Assembly (NCBI GenBank): GCA_017979445.1
Contig: CM030705.1
Span: 14,463,040-14,527,039 of the forward strand
Length of the DNA stretch: 64,000 nucleotides
Source: Akebia trifoliata
Lineage: Eukaryota > Streptophyta > Magnoliopsida > Ranunculales > Lardizabalaceae
Reading direction: 5' to 3'
Positions 38,824-51,632 of this stretch are shown here, one piece after another (positions within the stretch are counted from its first letter, which is position 1; each line of letters begins with the position of its first letter). Position numbers and translations under genes: made by a program. The notes under the pieces were generated by a model, which did no database searches, was not told where the DNA came from, and worked only from the letters and a program-made list of their open reading frames with translations.

Positions 38824-40847
38824 GAGGTCCAATCTTGAGGTCATTCGGCACAACTCATAATAATATCATGGAGGCTGAATAATATAAATTTTGGTCACAT
38901 GGAATGCCAATGAAGGAAGGATATCATATTGAAATGGTCGAAATCAGTATTATTATTATTATCCACAAATGCAAGATTGGATCTTTTATCCTTTTGACCA
39001 AAAGTTAACATCACTGACTGGATCTGAAATAATGATGATTTTGAATTTTTTCTCAAAATGATCTTTGAAAGTTTAAAATTATCAAAATGTTATTTTTTTA
39101 TTTTTTGAAAAGTAGAAAGAAAGAAAAAAAAATCAACACATGAGATATTTTTGATTGGATGGTGTATACTTCATTTTCTTCATATAAACCTAGATTTAGC
39201 TTTAACTTTTTCCCTTATTTGATTGATTTGAATTGATTGGATTATAATCTTCAATCTTGTTCATTTTTATTTTTTTTCACTCCCCCGCCCCCCATCATCT
39301 ATCATTCTTCTTATTATCTCCGCTTCTTCCTCAACAATCCAAAGTCTAAAACCCCCGCACTTTGTGCAATGGGTGGAGATAAAATCTCTTAAGGGAATTC
39401 GTGAGGTTATTTTATATGAAAAATATTCATTTTCTACGCGCACACACACACACACAAATAAAATAAACAGTGCCACTTTATGTCCATCACATGCCCAAGT
39501 ATTTTTCGTAGATAGGATTGATTCCCAACTTAGTCAACTACGATTTCACCATCAAAAAGATCCCGGGATGCATAAAAAAAATTCCTTGAGATTTCTAACA
39601 AATCCCAAGATCTTGTTTTACACACCTCAAGGTCTTTTTTTTTTTTTTTTTTTTTATGGTTGATTAGTCTTGGTAATACCTTTTTCCTCAGGAAAGGGTT
39701 TGTTGGAAATTATGAGTCAATGGATATGTAGTCAATGACCCCACCACCTTTGGGCCAACGTGATTCATGAATGTTAGGTGCACCGTCCATTGGGCCTACA
39801 ATTTGATAATCAATCAGATCGGTTATTAGTATCCCTTTGCTTCGAGCATAGTAAAAATACGTTCGGATTCAGTAATTATTCCAACATTTCAACAAACAAA
39901 CAAACAAAAAAGAGAATTTCAAAGAATATACAAATGATGTTCTTGGATTTCTTACCAAGTTCCATCATCTTTCAGCTCCCTAAAAATGCTTTCTTGTTCT
40001 TGAAATGTTAATGTTGGAAAAAATAAAAAATTGGAAGGATAAAAATATCACCATATTCAGTAATTAATCAATTAATTCACCTTCACCGTGTGCTATAAAA
40101 TAAAGTTGGGCTTACAATATATAAATTCTCTTAAGGAAAAAATGTTAAATCACGTTGTCAAGGTCAAACTCCACCAGTATAGATACTTACAACTACAAGG
40201 ATTGTGAATGGTGATCTCACATTATTCCTTCTAATTCTATTATTACTTAAAGCAGATACTTATTCCCTGAACTAAGGCAAAAGAAAGACAAGAAAAAAAG
40301 AAGAAGTGATTATTCACATTTAAAAGCCATCTACCAATTGATTCTAATTCCCCCTCAACTATGGAGCATATAAATTAGAATTTGCTAAAAGGAGGGGGTA
40401 AATCGGTCCAAAACTGTATAAACCCTGTTCTAGTGCTTCATCATACACATCACTGCTTAAATGAGTACGGTTTGCCAAATCAATCTGGACCGTTGATTTA
40501 ATAAATCAGTCTTTTTGGATGATCAGACTAAAGTGGACATGATGGCCCACATAATTACCATCTATAGAAATTTAATCATCTTATGTTTGAAACAACACTT
40601 AATGATACAAAAGGCATTACCTATATAACATTAACCTAAAACAAATATAAAACTAGGGAAACGTGTTTTCACAGCCTAAGATTTAAAATCTCGCTTTAGA
40701 GGCAAAATCAAGACTGTCACAACTAAGGCATTCTGAGCCATTCAATGTTTCGGGATCAATATTTTGCTCGAGTCTTGGCTTAATCCAGTATGTCTTAGCC
40801 GAAACATTTCAAAATGTTACGGAACTTTAAACCAAGTTAACACCACC
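38824..40847. other. Intergenic between foldback element and CLO 3' end
   Basis: Contains an AC repeat at about 39439-39456, a 21-23-base T run at about 39633-39655, and at 39942-40023 a segment about 80% identical to 24560-24640 (see findings). Bases just below 40848 belong to the CLO 3' UTR. No other gene recognised. Confidence 0.4.
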
Positions 40848-43800
40848 TCATATCATTTGCTGATGAAGGTCAGCTGCCTGTTGAGCAAGCTCCACCACCA
40901 TGGCCTCATCAAAGAATTTGTTAATGCTCACATCCTCACTCATTCCCTGACCAAAACAACCTCAGTGAGTACCACCGAACTTTAGAGATAAATGCCGCTT
41001 GAGAAATTCCCCAAAAAAAAGCTCTCATAATTAATTACGTCTAGTTACGCCAATGAGAAATGTATTTTTTCAAGAAGAAGCCATACCTTTCTACGCCTAG
41101 TTTTCACCATAAACTCACGGGCAAGGTGTTGAATGGGTGCAGGCTCGAGAGGCCGGAGTACGATGCTTTTGTCAAGGGGGTCTCCAGGAACTATAGCCCA
41201 ATGATCAAATACCGATAAACAAAAGGCCTGCCCTTGAGTATGGTACCTCAAGTCCGTCTCGAAACCAAAAGATTCTATTACGGGTAAAAATGCCTAGAAA
41301 ATCCAAAAGCAAAGAAATGTCTCATTAAGCTAATATGTGAATGAAGAAAGAAAATTTAATGTGTAACATGCAAGTAAGATTAAGATTAACAGCACGCACA
41401 TCGACAAGTATTATCGAACACTAGAAAAGTACAGTTTCGTAACAAAACCTTGACGATATAAGCTGGGGTACCCGGCTGAGGAACGTCAGCTGTAACGTGG
41501 CCACGACGACGAGATAGTACCGTGTAGATTGCAGATACACAATCTATTGGGGTTTGTATCTGAAAAGCACATCAGGAAAAGATTTTATAGTGAAAAGAAT
41601 ATTTTTGTAATTTTGAAAACTAACGTGTTTAGGGACGTGGGATTGCAATTTTCTTAGTTTTTTTTCCTACCAAAATGACCCTGATTATATTGAATTTAAA
41701 TATAAAAGTGTGGGGGCATTTATGGCCACTCAAATTTTGGTGTCGAACAACCTCCACTCCGCCTTCTCTCATTATAATAATAAAGATTTGTATTTTCCAC
41801 CAATAGAAGATACTTACTTCAACATAGTATACAGGTTCCATAAGCCTTGGAGTTGCCATGAGGAAAGCCGAATAGGCCACTCGTCGAGCTGTGGGAATGA
41901 TCTGACCAGTGCCCCTATGCAAAGGCTCTGGCGCAATCTTTGCATCAACAATCTTGAATTTCACATTTCTGATGGGCTCATCGCATAGGGGCCCTTCTCG
42001 TGCACCCCACTGGAACCTGTACAGAATGAAAACCAAATATTAATATTGAAACACCAGAACGAGAGCAAGAAAAGGCACAATTTATTTTTACCCCTGAACA
42101 ATAGAATCCTTGACAGCATTCAGCAAATTTTTATCAACTTCGCTCGGGAGGGTATCATCTAATAGGATATTAGGTCCCTGCAAACACATTATCAATTTAG
42201 ACGCTATTTAGCAAAAAGGCCAAAATGTATAGAATTTTATCAAATGATCAAAAACAGAGTTGCAATCAAACAAGGTAAGCTACTTCAATAGGTTATATAT
42301 TATGGGTTTTGTTAACATGTGCCCTAAAGGCACATGAGATACACCTTGGAAACTTAATTTCCTACCAAAAATGCCCTAAAAAAAACCAAAAATGTCATCA
42401 AATGCTTATTTCCAAGGTGTATTTAATGCCACCTTAACATGTGCCCTTAGGGCACACGTTTAAGTAAACCCATATATTATTACCAACAATACCAAAATAA
42501 AGTCCTTTTTGTTAAACACTAGTTACTTGTATTACACAATAGATCAAATACATTACCTGTTTATCAGGACCAAAAGCCCAAATAGACCGTGCCGCAAGCA
42601 AATCCCAGTCGTATTTTGTTTGGAAGAAATCACCGAGTCTTTTTCGTGGCCAATCAATGCTTACAACACCATTTTCAATATCCTCTGCTAGCCCTTTCTC
42701 AAGTGGCTCTGCAATCTAATGCAAAAGAAGGTACAAAATTACTACGTGTATGTAAAGCATGATTCGAATAATGTAAAAAAACTGTCACCAACAACATTAT
42801 CAAAAGAAAAGAAAACAAAAAAAATGCTTCCCTACCATGGTTATTTTGTTCTTTTTGTTTGGTGTTTCAGCAAAACATTTCATTGATGAAGACTCCACCA
42901 CTGTTTCACAAAACGAAACAACCGGATCTGCCACCTACATCAACACCAAGTACATGTGAAACTTCCATAAATAAAAACCATCAAGCTATGAATGCTAGAG
43001 AATGGAGGTTGAGGAAATGTGGAAGAAGAGATGCACCTTGACTTCAACTTCAGAATAGAGCTCTCTAAGGTCCTTCATAATACAATCCAGATATAACTCC
43101 CCAGTACCTAAAATGGTGTGCTCTCCTGACTCCTCAACTTTAGTAATGGCTAGAGGATAGCTTTTGCTGATCTTCCTAAGACCCTCAACCATTTTGGGTA
43201 ACTCACTCGGATTCAAAGGCTCCGTTGCTGTCTTGACAACAGAGAGAGTATTGAAGCGAAGAGGCCGAAATATATAAATATCTTCATCAAAATCCACATT
43301 GCAAAGTGTTGCAGTCTTCATTATCGAAGCATCAACACCTTCAATGAGTACCCAAGAACCAGCAGGAGCCTTGCTTATAGGAATGCGGTAACGAGCTTGA
43401 TAAACCCATAACTTTGTTACTTCTTTTACGGTCATGTCCTCTTCATCTTCGGGTGAATAACCTTCTCCAAGTACACGTACAGTCTGACCTGTCTGGATCT
43501 CGCCACTATAAACTCTACCAAAAGCATCAAACACACTGCAATCGGACTTTGGGTACAGTTTGGTCACATTAACCATTAGAGGACCAGAAGGATCACAATC
43601 TTGCATTGAATCAAAAACTGAAGAATCTCGAGGCCCTGTATATATGTGTTCTACTTTCCTAGTTGCAGCTTCCTTGGCAGAAGGAATGTGCTGAACTAGC
43701 ATATCAGTGAAGCCCGTGGCAGACCCAAAAACTGAGCTACAAGCCAACCTTAACAAGGGTCTAACATTCAACCTATATGCTGCATTACTAAGGGTAACAC

Positions 43801-46800
43801 CTAGTTCTGCGAGAGTTGACTCAACGCTCTTCTTATGTTCTCCAATTACCTGACTATAGATCTTGTAAAGAGGTTCAAGGACAAACTGCACAAATGATCT
43901 GTCCCCTCCGTTCATAGGGGGTTTCCTCTTGAAAACCCTAGTATCAGGATGATAGTACATATCTCCCCAGAGACGGGATGCAAATTTTGTAGCATCAAAT
44001 GGTATACCATGGAGCTTAACATAAAGCTTGGCAAATGATTGCAAAGTGAAGGACCACCCTGCACTTGCACTTGCAAAGCAAACATTGCCGGCTACTGGAT
44101 CAATGGTCTGGATGCCTCCCGCGGTTGATGAGGCTGAAGAGATGTGGTTATTGATGACTTCTAGTATATGCCTCAACTTGTGGTAAGCATCATTAGGTGG
44201 CAATTTAAGCTCAGTTATCAGCCTGTCAACCTTGGGGAAAATATCAGAGTGAACTTTAGGGCTTTGAAAAAGAACGTGAAAAGATATGAAAATTAAGGTT
44301 TCAACGCAAGATAAAATACAAAAAATTACCTTATTGATTACAACTACAATAGGAAGCCTTTCTTGGATTGCATGACGTATAGCCCTCTCTGTGTTTACCT
44401 GTGAAAATAAAGCCAAACATATCATACTGAGTCAAAGTTTTGAAATGCAGAGGCGTGAGGCAAGGTGTTTGGCTGAGCAACACCTCAAGGCATAAAGTGT
44501 AAGTCTCACGTGAATGATATTTTTAAATAAATAATATAGCATTTAAAATAACTAATATGAAAAAACAAAAAAAAAAGGATAATCACTGCATATTTTCAAA
44601 TTTCAAATCCACATAATTGAATTTCAAGTTTTAATCCATTACAATATATAATACTATTATTTTTTATTTTTGCAGAAACAAAAAGTTTCAACTGTAATAA
44701 CTATTTTATATTTTTTGAAAAAAAAAAATAATAAATATTATTTTTCCAATAACTTCCTCTGTACAACACTTAAATACTAAAAATTTATTTATAAATCAAC
44801 TCAACTCAAATGATTTTCTTTGCAAATATCACTATTTTATATTCCAATTAATTTTGAAGTGTTCCAATTATGTTGCATGTTTCTTTTTTGGATCAGTAAT
44901 AAGTCTATGGTATCATCACCCATAGACTTTACCAACTAAGCCAGCTGGCAAACAGTGATTTCCACCCAAATATATAGAAAACAAAACCTTTGATTAAATT
45001 TTGCGACAAACCTTGAGAAATGGAAATATTTTGGTATATTTCATGGAAAATATCAAAAGTTAATACCATGACTATGGTTATTTGTAACAACCCAATGGGT
45101 TGGACAAGGTTAAGGGTCTCCCAACATAAGTCCCCTCTTGTGAAAAAGAAAAAAAATCTAGATATTTTCATATAGATTCTCTCTTCAAAGAAATAAAGCT
45201 TTTTTTTTTTACAAGAAACAGAACTTTCACAAGGTAAGGGGAAAAAACAGAAGTACAGAAAACACAATTTTATTTTTTTTGATAGATAAGAGAAAACACA
45301 ATTTGAACGTCACGGATACCTACCTATGAAGCAACCGGGGGGGTGTGGCAGACAAAGAGAGTTATGGGAAAATAGAATAACTACACATGAAAGCAAGGTA
45401 AAAACATGGCCACCTCATAGTGCCTTTTACTCCTCATATAAAAGTGACTCCCACCTAAATATAAAATCTTCAAAAAGGAGCCTCCTGAATTCAGAAAGAA
45501 ACTTCAACTATAAAAACAATGCCAATTTGATTGCCCGAATGGAATCTTCCAACTTTTCTCCATACTAAATGTCCACCTATTCCTTCCTTTCCAAATGCAC
45601 CAGCACACTGCAAAAGGCAACATTCACCTCGCTAGAAGTAAAAGTATGAAAGGCCCAACTATTGAACAAGGCCGACTCAGATTGGGGAAGGGTCCAACAT
45701 ATGTTAAAGAGAGAAAAAATGAGACCAAATCTAATGAGCTATATTGCAATCAATTAAAAAATGATTGAAACTTGCACCATTCACTTTGGATGACTCAAAA
45801 ATCGAAGAATGTTGTGCTTATGAACTATTACATGGTTTGCAGTCAGAATTTTTTTTCTAAATCAGCACATCACATGAAAAAAGGAAGTCTAGATGGTAAT
45901 CCCACTACCAAAATAAAGAATCCTAGAAAGAAGAAGGATTGAGAAGTACTTAAATCATAAAAATGACTTAACTGAGTATTTTGCATCCTTACACCTTTTC
46001 TGCTACATGTTATCCTTCTTTACCAAGAGAAATATGGATATAAGCAATAGTATCAAGTAGACTTTTCATTGACCCCACTTCCCAGTCAATTAGATTTCTT
46101 CTAAAGCCAAAATTCCAAGATAAGATGCCTCCTAACCAAATTTTAAACCTTTTAAATGCCTCACTTTTCTTCTCAGGTATGAGGAATGGATTATGAAATT
46201 GATTTTTTCAAAGAAGAATAACCCCAATTATGCCTAGTGATAGAGATGTTATATACTGCAGACATCTTTTTCGCCTTGCTTCGTGACAGCCATAATAGCT
46301 CTTGATGAATAGTCCTATCTCACAGCAACACATTTACACCCTTCATGATCATCTTATTTTCCCATCATATTGTGCCTTTGATCCCTCCCAACTTTGTATG
46401 AAGTCTCTTATATTTTATTAGGGTTCTACAAAGATTCTTCTCTTTTCACCAAAGCTTCCCTATTCCCAATTTCAGATTTTCCCCATTGTCTCCCTAGATT
46501 TTCTTTCCTTGCCCACCCACCCAATCTTCTTCCCTTTTGGAAAATAAATAAAATAAAAAAAACTCCATTACTCGTTTCTACTCAAAGTCTTTGACATGTT
46601 CTCATGAGTGTTGATAGATCAAATACCATGGTCCAAGTCTATAGAACCACATATAAACTCTTTGATTAAATCTCCACGAGTTGGGCATAAAATCAAATCT
46701 ATCATGGCCATTCAACCTTGGCATATCAAAATCTAGAATAGAGCTCAATATGGTGCTTCACAAGATTGCATGTGCTTCATTAACCTATCTTGCCAGTGCA

Positions 46801-49726
46801 TAAGTGTCTTTATTCTATTCAGGTCCAGCTATGATTTTCTCTGAGTTTATCCCTTCTAAATGACCCCTGAGGTCCTATTCATAGAAGTTTAAGATGATGC
46901 GAAAAAACGATAATGTCCTTTAATCTTGATGACCAGCCTTGTCAGTATCGACATATATCAAGACTTGACAGCACATCTCAAGTATGTTAGCCCAGTCATT
47001 TAAATCTGACACGTCATCCTTCTTTCTCATAGTTGACCAAACACAAACACCCCCACCAATAACAAAATAGGTCCCACAACATTGCAGAGTAGCCATAATG
47101 GGTCTCCAACCACCAAACCCTCTATCCAGTCCAAAGAGTGTATCAGACCATGGTTTGACGCCATTGGCCCACTCTTAACTTACATGAAAGTTTGATTAAA
47201 TGCATATGTGACAATTTATTCTAGAGTCGTGATAATATGACGCCCCCCTCTAACATACGCCCCCATCACAGAAACGTAGATCATTTGCCCCAGGGTACAC
47301 AAGAAAAAGATTTATGGTTATTATCCCGAGGCAAATGATCTATGGTTCTGTAATGGGGGCGTGTGTAGGAGGGGGCGTTAGAAATCATTACACTTTATTC
47401 TGTGGTGTATCACTTAGAATGTGCCATCAACAATTGTTTCTTCAGGTTAGGTAGATATTCTCTAGCAAACACTATATGTACATGTTTTTATTCTACACCA
47501 TCAACTTTTATATTAAGTTTGATAGCGAAGGCTTTTTATCCAAGTCAAATAATGCATCAAATCAGAAAATTGTATAAGCATTATTGGTGAATCTCCATCA
47601 TGTTCTTATACAAATATGCTTAAAACATGAAATAATTTTCCCCAATAAGTTCTATAAAGAAAAATGTACCTAAAGAACAAATGCGAATTTTACTTATCCC
47701 AAAAAAAAATGTGAATTGTCAAGAACAAAAACTCAAATTGGGGATGGGGTGCACATTCAAGAGGGAGGAATTCCATGTACCTATATTTTTTGTCAAGGTC
47801 TGTATACATCTTCTTAGATTCTCCATTCTTATGAAAGAACGAACTTTTATTCTTTGATTTCTTTACATGATGCCTAACTCAAAAGACTGTAATGCTAAAA
47901 AGACTGGAAATGAATTAGTGAAGACAAAGCCTCTTTTTGATGTGTGTAATGAGAAACCATTCGTCTCATGTAATCAATCTTTCGAACTTCAAAGAACTAA
48001 TCATCTTTGTTCTTTCTCCCATTACAATGAGTGCGGGTGATCTTTGATTATAGTAGATTTTCTCCCAGTGCACAGAAGCTTTCTCTAGGAAAAAGACAAA
48101 AGTGTTGGATGCTGTTGTGTTCTAGAGAATTGTAGTTTTGGTTTCCATGTCATTTGAGAAATTTTTGCTCATACGAAATGTTGGAACTTGAGATTTTCTA
48201 TAAGCTCCAAACTTGTGTATTTTCTCAAACTCGCATACTTCAAAATCTTTGTGCTTTGTAACTTTGTAATCCCAAGATTTGCACACGTGAACTTTTGTTT
48301 TTTCCAAACTTGCGCCATTCATGATTAGTAAAATCTTCCGCTTTTTTAAGCTTTCTTAGATTTTCCAAACTTGTGTGGAATACCGAACTCATCGAATCCT
48401 AAACTTTTGTAATATTTTCCAAACTTGAGACATCTTTTGTAATTTTTTTAATTGCTCGAAGCTGATGCAAGCATTCACTAGGTGAGACTACTAGGGGTGC
48501 TTGGGCCAGTGAAAACTCATATTTATATATAGCAAATTACCAAGGGAGCTTATTTGGCTACCTTTGGCTCAAATTGAGCTGAGCAACTTCCAGAGAGGTA
48601 GACTTGGGTAATTGGTGAAGTAGGGAGCTTGAGATACACAAATCCAAAAAAGGGTATTGGTGACTTTGATGCTTTTCAGACCAAACTTAGCAATTTTAAC
48701 ACATGTAATGATCACGGGGCCCTAACTTTGGGAACCACAGGTCCTAGCAGAAATTAATTTTGGTGACTTAGCATCAAACTTGCATCGAACAGCTATATAA
48801 AAATTACTTGTCTCTGATGAATAATTATATTGCAAGCAATTATATAAAAGGTACTGTGATAAAGAACAAATAAAAGTTCACTGGCTTTGGATGAAAATTG
48901 AAATATGTTTCCACATAAGTATGCATGCATGCATGTATAGACACATATAAAAAGTATAAAATGAAAAATGTACCATCACTCCTTCGCCAGCATCCACGAC
49001 TAACACAGCACCATCAGCAAGCCTGAGAGCAGCTGTCATCTCATCAGAGAAATTCACATGTCCTGGAGTGTCCATAATGTTACATAAGTAAGATTTTGCA
49101 TTACTATCCTCAAGAACTAGCGACATAGGTACCGCCTTGATTGAAATCCTCCTCTCCTGCTCATCAATCCTTGTATCTGTGTACCTCATGTGCTTCTCAC
49201 TATTAGAATCAAAAGTCGAAATGTGGTGGGTCTGCTCCACCAACATATCCATCAAAACCGTCTTCCCGTGCTGTAGGTGTCCCACAAGGGCCACATTACG
49301 AACTAAGGACGGGTTTGACATTAAACCCAGAAGAAATTGAGTTGAAACATACGTCGACGAGTCCTTGACACCAACCTCAAACTTAATATTCCTAACGGGT
49401 TTGATAATCGGCTGTTCAAGGGGTTGTTCATCCTCATCCATTACAAGGGTCTCGACATCTTCGCCGTAGACTTCTTCGGCAGTTGGGTAGTACTTCTTGT
49501 CTTCTGCAAGGACAATCTGGTTCTCCATGTCCACATCGTTCGATGCAGTTATCCATCCATTAGAAGCCCCAGCAGCGGCAATGGCGTCTTCATCGTCAGA
49601 TGCTGCAGCTTCTTCGATGGGTTTGTCGAGAACGTCTTCGTCTTCTTCTTCATCACCACTATCTTGATCGGACTCAATTTCCGGACCAATGTAGTTGCCG
49701 AATTCGTCGTACAAGCTATCATCCAT
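40848..49726 (-). CDS. CLO: U5 snRNP 116-kDa GTPase (SNU114/EFTUD2), Arabidopsis CLO/GFA1/MEE5
   Basis: EF-2-like GTPase of the U5 snRNP that triggers spliceosome activation and disassembly in the nucleus. I reconstructed ten coding exons, all GT-AG and phase-consistent: 49726-48974, 44398-44330, 44230-43037, 42934-42836, 42715-42557, 42177-42092, 42016-41818, 41559-41449, 41293-41087 and 40946-40848 (TGA at 40850-40848), giving 991 residues, the family's normal length. Order: acidic N-tail (about 1-50); GTPase domain with G1 GHLQHGKT (149-156), G3 DTPGHVNF, and G4 NKVD (273-276); domain II around [23 protein letters not shown]-like domains III-V with GTGELYLD and [15 protein letters not shown]-terminus ending HQQMI. 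All motifs are intact. Intron 1 is 4575 bp and holds an L1 fragment and a foldback element; intron 5 holds a MITE. Intron 2 (99 bp) splits G4. Confidence 0.96.
42304..42471. mobile_element. MITE in CLO intron 5
   Basis: 168 bp with terminal inverted repeats: left GGGTTTTGTTAACATGTGCC, right read back GGGTTTACTTAAACGTGTGC; both continue into a CCCTAA(A/G)GGCACATG stem. It is flanked by a perfect 9-base target duplication ATATATTAT (42295-42303 and 42472-42480). It lies clear of the splice sites of the 379 bp intron. Confidence 0.9.
45440..46250 (-). mobile_element. L1-type LINE ORF2 C-terminal remnant in CLO intron 1
   Basis: Minus-strand translation gives [20 protein letters not shown] and [17 protein letters not shown], then, after a frameshift, [13 protein letters not shown] and further on [19 protein letters not shown]. 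This matches in order the W-x-F-x-(L/F)RR-x-L-x-DWE, G-x-(F/Y)SVKSF and H-x(3)-C-x(3-4)-iW (zf-RVT) signatures at the C-terminus of plant L1 ORF2. It is full of stops and frameshifts; neither the reverse transcriptase core nor the endonuclease could be read with confidence. Confidence 0.7.
47225..47393. mobile_element. Foldback element, family B, in CLO intron 1
   Basis: Arms of about 70 bases. Left: AGTCGTGATAATATGACG, CCCCCCTCTAACATACGCCC, then GTAGATCATTTGCC. Right, read back: TGTAATGATTTCTAACG, CCCCCTCCTACACACGCCC, then ATAGATCATTTGCC. The terminal GTCGTGATAATATGAC is shared with the elements at 37130 and 51420. It is unusually C-rich in the arms. Confidence 0.8.
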
Positions 49727-50580
49727 GGTTGTTTCAAATCTGAAACAAAGGGGAAATGTGAGAAAAATGCAGAATTGTCACTAAATAACTTGGGGTTTCA
49801 GGAAAAATGAAACCCTAAGCATCCAATTGCGGGACCAATACAAGCTGTCATCAATGGTTGTTTCAAATCTGAAACAGAGAGGAAATTCAAGAAATGGGAA
49901 ATGGTCAATAAAAAAACTAGGGTTTCAGGAAAAATGGTGTTCTCTATCTATGTAGGAAGGGTTTGGGATCTGAACAGTGTAGGTCTCAAGGAAACATCTA
50001 ATGGTCTAGAATTAGAGAGAAAATAGCAACAATAGACTGAATTTTTTATCTTTTCTTCTAAAGATTCAAGTATGTGTGAGGTGTTGATTTAGATTTTTCG
50101 TGTTTTAGGGTTTTTCATGCAATCTAGAAATCGAGAAGAAAGCATAAGAACACAGACTTACCGGAGAGATAGTTGCAGATGTCGAGAGAAGGAGATCAGA
50201 GTTTAGGGTTTAAGGAGGGGTTATGAAGTAACGAAGTATATAATCCTAAAACTCTAAATTAGAAGAAAAATCAAACAGGAGGAATATCATCATAGAAACA
50301 CAGAATATAACCCAAATGAGAAGAAAATCAAAGCGTTTTCTTTTTTTCTGAAAATCCACCAGGACCAAAGTAAAATCCACTTACGTTGAGATAAGGAGGG
50401 TTTGATTAGAGCTTCAATTGCAGTAAGTTCTTGGTGAGATCAATGGAGATGGAAATCTGCCTTTCGAACCGCGATCAATGGAGGTTGAGCGCGAACGATG
50501 ATGAAAGATCTGAAACGATGGAGGAGAACTCTGTGGATACTTGATAGAGAACAGAAATGGGTTTAGGGCGGGACGCTATA
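49727..50580 (-). promoter_or_regulatory. CLO 5' UTR, leader intron(s) and promoter region
   Basis: The start codon is 13 bases inside an exon that begins after a TTTGTTTCAG acceptor (AG at 49741-49740). A matching donor TCTCCG/GTAAGTC sits at 50161, giving a 422 bp leader intron. The exon above it contains a telo-box AAACCCTA (complement of 50204-50211), common in genes for translation and RNA processing. A second strong donor CAAC/GTAAGTGG at 50384 suggests a further leader exon or alternative start. CAAATATAGCG near 50575 is a weak TATA-like site. A decayed second copy of the start region lies inside the leader intron. Confidence 0.6.
49819..49936 (-). repeat. Decayed tandem copy of the CLO start-codon region
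   Basis: The segment repeats 49671-49810, with the acceptor (TCTGTTTCAG then ATTTGAAACAACC), the start context and the first codons. In this copy the ATG is ATT and about 20 bases of coding sequence are missing, after which TTGGTCC..GCAATTG still matches. An ATG one base further on (49851-49849) opens a 17-codon frame ending at TGA 49800-49798, upstream of the true start. Confidence 0.8.
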
Positions 50581-51419
50581 TTTGCGCACACCGAATTCGC
50601 TAATTGAACCCACTTTAATGAGTTTTGTAAAAAAAAAAAAAAAAAACGTGCTACTCGCACCCACTTAAATAGAAGAAATTTGTGCTACTGAATGGTTTTA
50701 CTTGGTTTCAATAGATAGGGTGTCAATAGACGCCCATTTACTTAGAACCAAACTGAAATCGAAATCGAAATCGAAGTCCCCGATTCTAGTTCTCTTTTTA
50801 ATGGAACCGATTAGAGTCGGATTTAATATGGAATGGAACTGATAAGAATCGGAATCATTAGGTTCTATTCAATGGATACCTGGAACCAATTTATTTTGTC
50901 ATTTATTTTTACATCATACATGATTAGAGGTTTTTCTAGATTTTAAAATTAACATATATTATATAAAGTTCTTCAAATTTCATATAAACTAAATATTGAA
51001 ACTTAAAATTTATCATTTCTTTTTAAATTTATTACTTGTACAGTAGATGAATTTTACTTTTTGAAAATAGAAGTCATTATTATATCATATTTTAGTGGAA
51101 CAAATTATTATTAAGTTGATACTCTACAAATAATATATTATTTTTTAAAAGGAATTTTTTTTTTATAATGATTTTGAAATATTTTTTCTCATTAGATTCT
51201 TGATAGCCGGAACCAATGGGTACTTGTGATTTTTGGAGGTTCCGGTTTCACCTATTTTAAAATCGGAATCAGAACCGATAAAATATAATGGGTATGGAGA
51301 GTAATGCGATGAGTATATTAGTGTAATTTCTTTTCTCTTTCTAACTTTTAAGAAAAAAAAAACTTGTGTGGGCATGGAGAAGGTATATGGTGGGTGCTAG
51401 TAGCATGACTCATAGAAGA
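50581..51419. other. Intergenic dispersed repeat rich in CGAAATCGAA/CGGAATC words
   Basis: About 50745-51300 has a left part (CTGAAATCGAAATCGAAATC, TTCTAGTTCTCTTTTTAATG, CCGATTAGAGTCGGA) and a right part with TTCCGGTTTCACC and AAATCGGAATCAGAACCGA. This is typical of a widespread plant repeat with loosely inverted ends. Related fragments lie at about 5015-5090 and 9078-9180. No ORF. Confidence 0.45.
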
Positions 51420-51632
51420 ATCGTGATGAAATGACTCCCTCACGTGGCATACTCGATCAACTTCCCTTAACATAACATGCACAAGAATCATAGATATGTA
51501 CTCCTCAGGATACACGACTATAGGGATTTGTAGTTGTGTATCCCGAGGAGTACATATCTGCAGTTCTAATACATGTCACGTCAGGAAAGTCAATTGAGTA
51601 TGCCATGTGGGAGAGTCATATTATCACAACTC
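51420..51632. mobile_element. Foldback element, family B (best-preserved copy)
   Basis: Arms of about 95 bases, with left ATCGTGATGAAATGACTCCC, CACGTGGCATACTCGATCAA and CATAGATATGTACTCCTCAG; right, read back, AGTTGTGATAATATGACTCT, CACATGGCATACTCAATTGA and CAGATATGTACTCCTCGG. The loop is only about 15 bases. A transcript would form a near-perfect long hairpin. Confidence 0.8.

Noticed and set aside
44231..44425. Reading CLO exons 2 and 3 as a single exon starting at 44425 with an internal ATG
   Set aside because: The extra 33 residues interrupt NKVD and are bounded by GT-AG; the upstream residues before VNTERA are intron 1 sequence. The spliced model restores the family sequence exactly.
49424..49810. 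128-residue plus-strand frame
   Set aside because: Antisense of CLO exon 1 and its leader; runs across a splice junction.
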